Below, in pieces: positions 1-5,366 of a stretch of 5,371 bases of DNA. The position numbers and the translations under genes were made by a program. Every line of letters starts with the position of its first letter. Within the stretch, counting starts at the first letter, position 1. Below the pieces are notes generated by a model. It worked only from the letters and a program-made list of their open reading frames with translations. It was not told where the DNA came from and ran no database searches. Source of the stretch: Clostridiales bacterium. Lineage in GTDB: Bacteria; Bacillota; Clostridia; Oscillospirales; Ruminococcaceae. The stretch lies in contig JAQXIB010000195.1 in assembly GCA_029007575.1 (NCBI GenBank), positions 1 to 5,371 on the forward strand, given 5' to 3'.

Positions 1-1
1 T

Positions 2-496
2 GCCTCGGCGATCCTGGTGACCACTGACGAGCAGCTTGCAGACGGCGTGGTCGGAGAGCTGGAGCGTCAATGTCAAACACTTTCCAGAAGCGAAATCATT
101 CGGGAATCTTTGGAAAATTACGGTGCGATCATCGTGTGTGAGCGCACCGATGACGCGGTCGCACTTGCCAATGAGATCGCGCCCGAGCATCTGGAGGTTT
201 GCATGGAGAATCCGGTGGAGTATTTAGGCAAGCTGGATAACGCCGGCTCGGTATTCTTGGGGCAATATGCGCCCGAGCCGCTCGGCGATTATTACGCCGG
301 CCCCAACCACGTGCTTCCGACCAGCGGAACGGCACGGTTTTTCTCCCCGTTATCGGTGGATTCCTTTGTCAAGAAGATGGGGTATATTTATTATACAAAA
401 GACGCGCTCGCTGCGGCAAAAGAGGATATTGTCACCATTGCCGAGCGGGAACAACTGACTGCGCACGCGAATTCTATCAAAATACGGTTTGAATAA
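2..496 (+). CDS. hisD: Histidinol dehydrogenase, C-terminal part (5' end outside the window)
   Basis: HisD is the last enzyme of histidine synthesis. It is a zinc- and NAD-dependent cytosolic enzyme that oxidises L-histidinol to histidine in two steps. The frame is open from base 2, giving 164 residues that match roughly the last 40% of a family usually about 430 residues long. The window begins in the ASAILVT segment, which in the family follows closely after the QAEHD metal-binding motif, so two of the zinc ligands lie upstream of the window. Visible landmarks are APEHLE (179-196), whose Glu-His pair is the catalytic acid/base; GDYYAGPNHVLPTSG, with the metal-ligand Asp at 287-289 and a conserved active-site His at 308-310; and the late His of LTAHANS (464-466), the last zinc ligand. 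A GTG at 17 is only an internal codon, not a start. The stop lies 23 bases before hisC. Nothing in the visible part is broken. Confidence 0.97.
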   Translation, partial: ASAILVTTDEQLADGVVGELERQCQTLSRSEIIRESLENYGAIIVCERTDDAVALANEIAPEHLEVCMENPVEYLGKLDNAGSVFLGQYAPEPLGDYYAGPNHVLPTSGTARFFSPLSVDSFVKKMGYIYYTKDALAAAKEDIVTIAEREQLTAHANSIKIRFE

Positions 497-519
497 ATTT
501 CCGGAGAGGAATTACCTTT

Positions 520-1577
520 ATGGCATATCAATTAAGTGAAAAACTGAAAAAAATGGTTTCTTACGAGCCGATCAGCGGGGATTATGCGATCCGACTGGAT
601 GCAAACGAATCCTTTTTGCCTGTTGATGAGGAGATCAAAGCAGAGTTTACCCAAAAGCTGTCGGAGATCCCATTTAACCGATATCCCGATCCGCTCGCGG
701 CCGAGGTGTGCCGCAAGTTCGCGGATTATTACGGGATCAACGCCGATTTCGTGACGGCGGGGAACGGCTCGGATGAATTGATCAGCGTGATCATCGGCGC
801 CTTTTTGTCAGAGGGGGACAAGCTGCTCACGGTGATGCCCGATTTTTCGATGTACGGCTTTTACGCCGATTTGACAGGGGTTACCGTGCTCACACAGGAA
901 AAGGACGAAAATCTGAATATTGACGTGGATGCGGTGATTCAAACGGTCCAGCGGGAAAAGGTGAATTGCGTGATGTTTTCCAATCCCTGCAATCCGACCG
1001 GGCAAGGACTTCCCCGTGAGGAAGTCCGCCGGCTGATCACCTCGGTGGACTGTCTGGTGGTGCTCGATGAGGCTTACATGGACTTTTACACCGAGAGCCT
1101 GCTGACGGAAGCTGAGCAGTATGATAACCTGATCATTCTGCGCACTTGTTCCAAAGCGTTGGGATTGGCGGCGGTCAGACTGGGGTTTGCAGTGGCGAAT
1201 CCAACCCTGACGACGGTGCTCCGCGCGGCGAAATCACCTTACAATGTCAACTCGGTGACGCAGGCATACGGCAGCGTGGTGCTGTCGCATAAAGAGAAGG
1301 AACAGGCCGCCTTGGCGCAGATATTGGCGTCCAGAGAGGAATTGTATGGGGCGTTGGTCGGGATGCAGGAGAAATACCACTGCTTTGAGCGGGTCTATCC
1401 GACGGTGACCAATTTTGTGCTGGTGGAAACAAGTCGTGCCAAAGAACTGTTGAGAAACTAAAGGCAGAGTCTATCGTCGTTCGGCTGATGGGAAATCGTC
1501 TGCGAATCACGGCAGGTTCTCCTACCGAGAACAAAGCGGTGCTTGCTGCATTGGAAAAGCTAGTGTCACAAAACTGA
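520..1577 (+). CDS. hisC: Histidinol-phosphate aminotransferase, reading frame interrupted near 1450
   Basis: HisC is a PLP-dependent fold-type I aminotransferase that converts imidazole acetol phosphate and glutamate to histidinol phosphate and 2-oxoglutarate. From ATG 520, preceded by GAGAGGA at 504-510, the frame gives LDANES (27-32), RYPDP (54-58), GNGSDELI (81-88), SNPCNPTG (154-161), LDEAYMDF with PLP-contacting Asp183 and Tyr186, and RTCSKALG with the Schiff-base Lys212. That frame stops at 1459-1461 after 313 residues, which is short for a family of about 350. The missing C-terminus is present in the -1 frame from GAG 1452 to the TGA at 1575-1577. It reads EKLKAESIVVRL, then NRLRITAGSPTENKAVLAALEKLV. 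One restored base gives a normal protein of about 352 residues, including the conserved LRIT arginine (329) that binds the substrate carboxylate in this fold. Either the gene is a recent pseudogene or the sequence has a one-base error; the rest of hisC shows no decay, which favours error or a very recent event. Confidence 0.93.
1447..1461 (+). other. Frameshift site and premature stop in hisC
   Basis: In the first frame the codons here read CTG TTG AGA AAC TAA, giving LLRN and a stop. Adding one T to the TT pair (CTG TTT GAG AAA CTA) gives LFEKL, which runs straight into the typical HisC C-terminus. The simplest reading is loss of a single T from a TTT run at 1450-1451. I see no X-XXY-YYZ slippery heptamer here, so programmed -1 frameshifting is unlikely. 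Confidence 0.85.
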
Positions 1578-1669
1578 AAGAAGCGATCAGCCGCTTCATA
1601 GGCGGCGGAGTTGATGTTTGCAGAAAGGCAATAAAACGGGGCTTGCCCCGGTAAAAAAAGGAGTGAGTC
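1578..1669 (+). other. hisC-hisB intergenic gap with small hairpins
   Basis: This 92-base gap is non-coding once the hisC frame is restored. It holds GAAGCG/CGCTTC (1580-1585 with 1592-1597, 6 bp, 6-base loop). It also holds GCCGC/GCGGC (1590-1594 with 1602-1606, 5 bp, 7-base loop). These two share bases, so only one can form at a time. A third hairpin, CGGGG-CTTG-CCCCG (1637-1650), has a CUUG tetraloop and sits just upstream of the hisB ribosome site. On the + strand none is followed by a U-run, so they are not + strand intrinsic terminators. Read on the - strand, the third is followed by TTTTATT. The stems are short and any function is inferred. Confidence 0.45.
1659..1663 (+). promoter_or_regulatory. 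Ribosome binding site of hisB
   Basis: AGGAG follows a seven-A run, 6 bases before ATG 1670 and 9 bases before a second in-frame ATG at 1673. Both spacings work, so the first residue of HisB is uncertain by one Met. Confidence 0.75.
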
Positions 1670-2254
1670 ATGATGCGGCTCGGAACGGTAAAACGGGAAA
1701 CCAAGGAGACACAGATCATCATATCAGTGGATCTGGACGGCAGCGGAGGAAACCGTATCAGCACCGGCATCGGCTTTTTTGACCATATGCTGACGGCGCT
1801 GGCGGTACACAGCGGCATTGACATGGATATTGAGGTACACGGCGATTTGCAGGTCGACAGTCATCATACGATAGAGGATACCGGGATTGCGCTCGGTACG
1901 GCTTTCGCCAAGGCGCTGGGAAACAAAGCGGGAATCTGTCGCTACGGCAGTATGTTTATTCCGATGGACGAATCGTTGGCGCTGGTGAGTCTGGACATCA
2001 GCGGCAGGCCGTATCTGGTTTTTGACTGCCCCTTTGTCACCGACAAAATGGGGGAGATGGATACCCAGATGGTAGAGGAATTTTTCCGTGCGTTTGCGTT
2101 CCATGCAGGGATTACACTCCACGCGAAGCTGTTGTACGGCAGTAATGATCATCACAAGGCAGAGGCGCTGTTTAAGGCGCTGGCGCACAGTCTGAAACAG
2201 GCGGTAAAGCGCACCGAAAGCGAAATACCGCTGTCCACCAAAGGGGTTTTATAA
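1670..2254 (+). CDS. hisB: Imidazoleglycerol-phosphate dehydratase
   Basis: This enzyme removes water from imidazole glycerol phosphate (IGP) to give imidazole acetol phosphate, using manganese ions bound by histidines and acidic residues; the family forms a large multimer in the cytosol. The 194-residue product is the single-function form, without the N-terminal phosphatase domain found in enterobacterial HisB, so histidinol-phosphate phosphatase must be encoded elsewhere. Visible motifs are FFDHML (36-41), DSHHTIEDTG (63-72, His65, His66, Glu69 and Asp70 in the first metal signature), the MDESLALVSLDISGRPYL strand (99-116), and the second metal signature SNDHHKAEALFKA (158-170, His161, His162, Glu165), which duplicates the first half of the fold. 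Length is normal for the family. The stop codon directly abuts the hisH start, which fits translational coupling. All key residues are present. Confidence 0.98.
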   Translation: MMRLGTVKRETKETQIIISVDLDGSGGNRISTGIGFFDHMLTALAVHSGIDMDIEVHGDLQVDSHHTIEDTGIALGTAFAKALGNKAGICRYGSMFIPMDESLALVSLDISGRPYLVFDCPFVTDKMGEMDTQMVEEFFRAFAFHAGITLHAKLLYGSNDHHKAEALFKALAHSLKQAVKRTESEIPLSTKGVL

Positions 2255-2863
2255 ATGATTGCGGTTGTAGATTATGGTGCGGGGAACCTGTTTAGCGTGC
2301 TCAACGCACTGGAGTATTTAAAAATACCGGCAAAGCTGACTGCGGACGGAACAGAGCTGCAACAGGCAGACGCGATTATTCTGCCGGGAGTCGGCGCGTT
2401 CCCCGACGCGATGCGGATGCTGAACGGGACCGGTCTGACCGAGTTGCTGAAGGAGGAAGCCCAGAAAAAGCCGTTTTTGGGCATCTGTCTCGGGATGCAG
2501 ATGCTGTTTGAATCAAGCTGTGAGTTTGAAGTGACGGCGGGGTTGGGATTGATTCCCGGAGAAATCGTCCGGATACCGGATACCGGCCTGAAAATCCCTC
2601 ACATGGGTTGGAATCAACTGGAGATCAATCAAAGATGTCCGCTGCTTGACGGTGTGGAGGAAAAGGACAGCGTTTATTTTGTCCACTCTTATATGGCGCA
2701 GACGGCGCCCGAAAACGTCAGTGCCTACTGCGATTACGGCGTCAAGGTGCCGGCGCTGGTCCGGAAAGATCGGATATACGGCGCGCAGTTTCATCCCGAA
2801 AAGAGCGGTGCGGTTGGACTGCGGATGCTGCGCAATTTTGCGGCAATGGCGCAGGCAAAATAA
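2255..2863 (+). CDS. hisH: Imidazole glycerol phosphate synthase, glutamine amidotransferase subunit
   Basis: HisH is the class I glutaminase subunit of imidazole glycerol phosphate synthase. It frees ammonia from glutamine and passes it through the HisF barrel. The 202-residue product shows the N-terminal VDYGAGNLFSV motif (5-15), LPGVGAFPDAM (43-53) with the oxyanion-region glycines, and FLGICLGMQMLFE (74-86) with the nucleophile Cys78. It also has the HisH-typical PHMGWNQ (115-121), YFVHSYMA (141-148) and GAQFHPEKSG (176-185) with His180 and Glu182 completing the triad. The start ATG comes immediately after the hisB stop with no spacer. The likely ribosome site, AAGGGG at 2241-2246, lies inside the end of hisB. 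It is separated from its partner hisF only by hisA, an arrangement widespread in bacteria. Complete, with no unusual features. Confidence 0.98.
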   Translation: MIAVVDYGAGNLFSVLNALEYLKIPAKLTADGTELQQADAIILPGVGAFPDAMRMLNGTGLTELLKEEAQKKPFLGICLGMQMLFESSCEFEVTAGLGLIPGEIVRIPDTGLKIPHMGWNQLEINQRCPLLDGVEEKDSVYFVHSYMAQTAPENVSAYCDYGVKVPALVRKDRIYGAQFHPEKSGAVGLRMLRNFAAMAQAK

Positions 2864-2892
2864 CAACGGCAAAACAGAAAGGAAAAAAGCGG

Positions 2893-3621
2893 ATGAGGCT
2901 TGAGATATTACCGGCAATCGACATTAAGGACGGCAATTGCGTGCGGCTGTTAAAGGGAGATTTTGCCACGGTGGAAAAGGTTGCGGAGGATCCTGTTTTG
3001 ACTGCACAGGGATTTGAACAATGCGGAGCAACATGGCTGCACATGGTGGATTTGGACGGTGCCAAAGATGCCGTCCCGCGCAATCGGGAGGTATTCCTGC
3101 GGGTAGCGCAGAGCACTTCGCTGAAAATCGAGGTGGGCGGCGGTATTCGCAGCATGGATACGGTGGATTACTACCTGTCAAACGGCATTGAACGGGTGAT
3201 ACTGGGCTCGGCGGCAATCAAAAATCCGCAGTTTGTGAAAGAGGCAGTCCGCAAATACGGCGAGCGGATCGTGGTCGGCATCGACGCCAAAAACGGAAAG
3301 GTCGCGGCGGAGGGCTGGCTGGATGACAGTGAGGTGGACTATCTGGAGCTAGCCAAACAGATGGAGCAAATCGGCGTCCGGTATATTGTGTTCACCGACA
3401 TTTCCAAGGACGGCACCTTATCCGGTCCCAACCTCGAGCAGCTTAACGCCATCAATCAAGCGGTGTCTTGCAGTATTGTGGCAAGCGGCGGGATTTGTGA
3501 TATCGAGGATATTAAGGCGCTCAAAAAGCTGGGCGTTTACGGCGCGATCTGCGGCAAGTCGCTTTATAAAGGCACGTTGAACTTAAAGGACGCATTGGCG
3601 GTCGGCGCGGAGGAAGAATAG
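2893..3621 (+). CDS. hisA: ProFAR isomerase (1-(5-phosphoribosyl)-5-[(5-phosphoribosylamino)methylideneamino]imidazole-4-carboxamide isomerase)
   Basis: HisA is a (beta/alpha)8-barrel enzyme that performs an Amadori rearrangement of ProFAR to PRFAR, the substrate of HisF/HisH. The 242-residue length is normal. LPAIDIKDGNCVRLLKGDF (6-24) carries the catalytic Asp10 on strand 1. EVGGGIRS (80-87) is the first phosphate-binding site. VVGIDAKNG (127-135) carries the second catalytic Asp131, and FTDISKDGTLSGPN (167-180) has the conserved Thr168. IVASGGI and GAICGKSLYKG towards the end form the second phosphate site. The HisA-specific IKDG and EGW features separate it from the paralogous HisF next door, and there is no sign of TrpF-type dual activity (PriA). 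AAAGGA at 2878-2883 lies 9 bases before ATG 2893. The gap to hisH is 29 bases. Confidence 0.98.
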   Translation: MRLEILPAIDIKDGNCVRLLKGDFATVEKVAEDPVLTAQGFEQCGATWLHMVDLDGAKDAVPRNREVFLRVAQSTSLKIEVGGGIRSMDTVDYYLSNGIERVILGSAAIKNPQFVKEAVRKYGERIVVGIDAKNGKVAAEGWLDDSEVDYLELAKQMEQIGVRYIVFTDISKDGTLSGPNLEQLNAINQAVSCSIVASGGICDIEDIKALKKLGVYGAICGKSLYKGTLNLKDALAVGAEEE

Positions 3622-3651
3622 GCAAAACCTAGGGAAAGGAATCGGATAATC

Positions 3652-4425
3652 ATGCTTGCAAAACGAATCATCCCTTGTCTGGATGTGCGTGACGGTCGGG
3701 TGGTCAAGGGAATCAATTTTGTCGGGATCAAAGACGTCGGCGATCCGGTGGAATGCGCCGCGATGTATGACGAGCAGGGCGCGGATGAAATTGTGTTTCT
3801 GGACATTACGGCAACCCATGAGGGACGCGGCACCATTGTTGATGTAGTGCGCAAAACCGCGAAAAAGGTGTTTGTGCCGCTGACGGTTGGGGGCGGCATT
3901 CGGACGATAGAGGATTTCAGAGAGATTCTGCGCGCAGGCGCCGACAAGGTATCGGTGAACTCTTCGGCAGTCAAAAACCCCGAACTCATCCGCGAGGCGG
4001 CGGACAAATTCGGGAGTCAGTGCGTGGTCGTTGCCATTGATGCAAAGCGGATCGACGGCAGCTTTCATGTAGTGGTACACGGCGGGCGGATCGACACAGG
4101 ACTCGATGCCATCGAATGGGCGAAGAAAGCCGAGGCGCTGGGCGCGGGAGAGATACTGTTGACCTCGATGGACACCGACGGCACCAAAAGCGGGTTTGAT
4201 ATCGAACTGCTCAACGCGGTGACCGATGTCGTTCGGATACCGGTGATCGCTTCGGGCGGGTGCGGCACGCTGGAGCACTTTTCGGAGGTGTTTCTGAAAA
4301 GCGGGGCGGACGCGGCCTTGGCAGCATCCCTGTTTCACTATCGGGAATTGACGGTCGGACAGGTGAAGGAACATCTGGAACAATGCGGAATACCGGTGCG
4401 AAAAAAACGATCGGTTTCCCTCTAA
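3652..4425 (+). CDS. hisF: Imidazole glycerol phosphate synthase, cyclase subunit
   Basis: HisF is the (beta/alpha)8-barrel cyclase. It takes ammonia from HisH and converts PRFAR to imidazole glycerol phosphate and AICAR, and AICAR then returns to purine synthesis. The 257 residues are a normal length. LAKRIIPCLDVRDGRVVKG (2-20) carries the catalytic Asp11. LTVGGGIRTIEDF (77-89) forms one phosphate site, VVVAIDAKRI (125-134) carries the catalytic Asp130, and LLTSMDTDGTKSGFD and IPVIASGGCGTLEHF form the later strands and second phosphate site. AAAGGA at 3635-3640 is 11 bases before ATG 3652, at the long end for a ribosome site. It is the last gene before the hairpin-bearing gap that separates the HisBHAF block from HisI and HisE. 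A long open frame on the opposite strand is a shadow of this gene. Confidence 0.98.
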   Translation: MLAKRIIPCLDVRDGRVVKGINFVGIKDVGDPVECAAMYDEQGADEIVFLDITATHEGRGTIVDVVRKTAKKVFVPLTVGGGIRTIEDFREILRAGADKVSVNSSAVKNPELIREAADKFGSQCVVVAIDAKRIDGSFHVVVHGGRIDTGLDAIEWAKKAEALGAGEILLTSMDTDGTKSGFDIELLNAVTDVVRIPVIASGGCGTLEHFSEVFLKSGADAALAASLFHYRELTVGQVKEHLEQCGIPVRKKRSVSL

Positions 4426-4432
4426 TAAGGAG
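4426..4432 (+). promoter_or_regulatory. Strong Shine-Dalgarno sequence without a start codon
   Basis: TAAGGAG begins one base after the hisF stop codon and is the best match to the anti-Shine-Dalgarno sequence in the window. No ATG, GTG or TTG lies at a usable distance. The first is ATG 4449, 16 bases on and inside the left arm of the palindrome; it opens a 107-codon frame overlapping hisI out of frame, with no recognisable protein. It may be a relic of an earlier hisI ribosome site. Confidence 0.4.
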
Positions 4433-4436
4433 AGAT

Positions 4437-4471
4437 AACATAAAAGAAATGCACCGCATTTCTTTTATGTT
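4437..4471 (+). repeat. Perfect 16-bp inverted repeat with 3-base loop
   Basis: The left arm 4437-4452 and the right arm 4456-4471 are perfect complements around the loop ACC. The stem is A/T-rich (four G-C pairs of 16), unlike the surrounding genes. It is followed by CCGC rather than a U-run, so it is not a standard intrinsic terminator, although the right arm itself contains TTTCTTTT. In RNA it would make a very regular hairpin; in DNA it would be a cruciform candidate. It lies between hisF and hisI, and possible roles are an RNA stability or processing element, a partial transcription brake, or half of an inserted repeat. Confidence 0.85.
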
Positions 4472-4473
4472 CC

Positions 4474-4520
4474 GCTTTTGTACTTTTTCGGCAAACACTA
4501 TGCCGCAAAGATACAAAAGC
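4474..4520 (+). repeat. Imperfect stem-loop next to the palindrome
   Basis: The outer stem GCTTTTGTA (4474-4482) pairs perfectly with TACAAAAGC (4512-4520). After a C-A mismatch, TTTT (4484-4487) pairs with AAAG (4507-4510) using one T-G wobble. After a T-C mismatch, CGGC (4489-4492) pairs with GCCG (4502-4505) around a nine-base loop. That makes about 17 pairs with two mismatches, only two bases beyond the first palindrome. The hairpin ends two bases before the hisI ribosome site at 4523-4530, so it could affect access to it. Two tandem hairpins of this kind suggest an interspersed intergenic repeat. Confidence 0.75.
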
Positions 4521-4524
4521 TCAG

Positions 4525-4530
4525 AAAGGA
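4525..4530 (+). promoter_or_regulatory. Ribosome binding site that decides the hisI start
   Basis: AAAGGA ends just one base-step before an in-frame ATG at 4531, which is too close for initiation there. The next in-frame ATG, 4543, lies 12 bases downstream and begins the normal HisI N-terminus. The same layout recurs at hisE, where AAAGGA at 4885-4890 touches an out-of-frame ATG and the true start is 13 bases away. Confidence 0.6.
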
Positions 4531-4542
4531 ATGGTCATAAGG

Positions 4543-4875
4543 ATGGATTTGGATCTGTATTTTCAGAAAAGCGAGCTGATCCCTGCCATTGTGGTGGAGG
4601 AAAAGAACAAAGAAGTGCTGATGCTTGCTTATATGAACAAGGAAAGTCTGCAAAAGACGCTGGAAACCGGATATACCTGGTTTTACAGCCGCTCCCGTCA
4701 GGAGCTGTGGAACAAGGGCGCGACTTCGGGACATCTGCAAAAGGTGGTCAGCATCAAGGCGGATTGCGATGACGATACGTTGCTTGTGACCGTTCATCAA
4801 ACCGGTGTCGCTTGTCATACCGGCGCATATAGCTGCTTTTTTAAAGAAATATACAAATCGGATAATAATGAATAG
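4543..4875 (+). CDS. hisI: Phosphoribosyl-AMP cyclohydrolase
   Basis: HisI opens the adenine ring of phosphoribosyl-AMP to give ProFAR, the third step of the pathway, using zinc and magnesium. From ATG 4543 the product is 110 residues, typical for the stand-alone enzyme. ELIPAIVVEE and EVLMLAYMNKESL (24-36) form the N-terminal region. FYSRSRQELWNKGATSGH (47-64) is the substrate-binding stretch. DCDDD (74-78) supplies the metal-binding aspartates 74, 76 and 78 and Cys75, and ACHTGAYSCF (90-99) supplies Cys91 and Cys98. An in-frame ATG at 4531 would add MVIR, but it sits directly against the ribosome site, so 4543 is preferred. There is no C-terminal HisE domain; the gene ends 28 bases before a separate hisE. 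It is separated from hisF by 117 bases holding two hairpins, so its expression may differ from the upstream genes. Confidence 0.96.
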   Translation: MDLDLYFQKSELIPAIVVEEKNKEVLMLAYMNKESLQKTLETGYTWFYSRSRQELWNKGATSGHLQKVVSIKADCDDDTLLVTVHQTGVACHTGAYSCFFKEIYKSDNNE

Positions 4876-4903
4876 TTTATCCGGAAAGGAATGAAAAACA
4901 AGG

Positions 4904-5233
4904 ATGGAAAACGATATTATAAAAGGCTTGTATGAGGTCGTCAAAGACCGCAAAGCCCATCCGCAGGAGGGCTCCTATACCTGCTATTTATTTGAGCAGG
5001 GAATCGATAAGATTCTCAAAAAATGCGGCGAGGAGTGCGCCGAGACGATTATTGCGGCGAAGAACACCAGCAGAGAAGATTTGAAAAACGAGGTATGCGA
5101 CTTGTTGTATCATCTGTTGGTCATGCTGGCAGAGAAAGAAATCGAGATTGACGAAGTTTTAGAGATTCTGGAACAGCGCCGGCAGAAAATCGGCAATCTG
5201 AAGCAGTTTAAAACAGTAGACAGAAACAGTTAA
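4904..5233 (+). CDS. hisE: Phosphoribosyl-ATP pyrophosphohydrolase
   Basis: HisE removes pyrophosphate from phosphoribosyl-ATP, the second step of histidine synthesis, just before HisI acts. The 109-residue product is an all-alpha NTP pyrophosphatase of the MazG-like superfamily and has a normal length. GSYTCYLFEQGIDKILKKCGEECAE (23-47) carries the magnesium-binding Glu43, Glu44 and Glu47. NEVCDLLYHLLVML (62-75) carries the Glu63-x-x-Asp66 pair. The C-terminal helix around VLEILEQRRQKIG completes the fold. The G-S-Y-T and LKK-GEE features are those of HisE rather than of general MazG proteins. The ribosome site AAAGGA at 4885-4890 is 13 bases before the start. The ATG at 4891 touching that site is out of frame and leads to only 14 codons. 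It is the last gene of the operon visible here. Confidence 0.96.
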   Translation: MENDIIKGLYEVVKDRKAHPQEGSYTCYLFEQGIDKILKKCGEECAETIIAAKNTSREDLKNEVCDLLYHLLVMLAEKEIEIDEVLEILEQRRQKIGNLKQFKTVDRNS

Positions 5234-5256
5234 ATATAATCGATAAATTTTCAATC

Positions 5257-5283
5257 CGTCAGGTAGGCGGGCATCTGCTGACG
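5257..5283 (+). terminator. Weak candidate terminator after hisE
   Basis: A six-base-pair stem (CGTCAG with CTGACG) encloses a long loop and is followed by TGATTTCATTTGTCTTT, which is T-rich but not a true U-run. It is in the right place for the end of the operon, 24 bases after the hisE stop, but the structure is poor. Confidence 0.2.
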
Positions 5284-5349
5284 TGATTTCATTTGTCTTT
5301 CGTAAGCATGTCGGCCTATTTCGGCACACGTATAGCAAAAAACACTGTT

Positions 5350-5366
5350 GGGGGGGGGGGTGGGGG
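5350..5366. repeat. Poly-G run at the window end
   Basis: Eleven G, one T, then five G lie within five bases of the window end. Nothing else in the window has such a run. It looks like a read-end or assembly artefact, although it could formally fold as a G-quadruplex. Confidence 0.7.

Noticed and set aside
1440..1465. Programmed -1 ribosomal frameshifting in hisC
   Set aside because: There is no slippery heptamer of the X-XXY-YYZ form and no obvious stimulatory structure immediately downstream, and HisC is not known to use recoding. A missing T explains the data more simply.
1611..1640. Possible internal promoter before hisB (TTGATG as a -35 box)
   Set aside because: No TATAAT-like -10 box is found at 16-18 bases; the only A/T-rich candidate is about 13-14 bases away.
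3583..4383. A 266-codon open frame on the - strand opposite hisF
   Set aside because: It lies entirely opposite hisA/hisF, whose protein motifs are unmistakable. The predicted protein is rich in Arg, His and Pro with no recognisable motif, and it is a codon-usage shadow.
4449..4772. Out-of-frame + strand reading frame starting inside the palindrome and overlapping hisI
   Set aside because: Its start is locked in the hairpin and 16 bases from the nearest ribosome site. Its later part is only hisI read in another frame, with low-complexity Gly/Arg composition.
5350..5366. Regulatory G-quadruplex
   Set aside because: The run is uninterrupted and sits at the very end of the sequence, which fits an artefact better than a regulatory structure.
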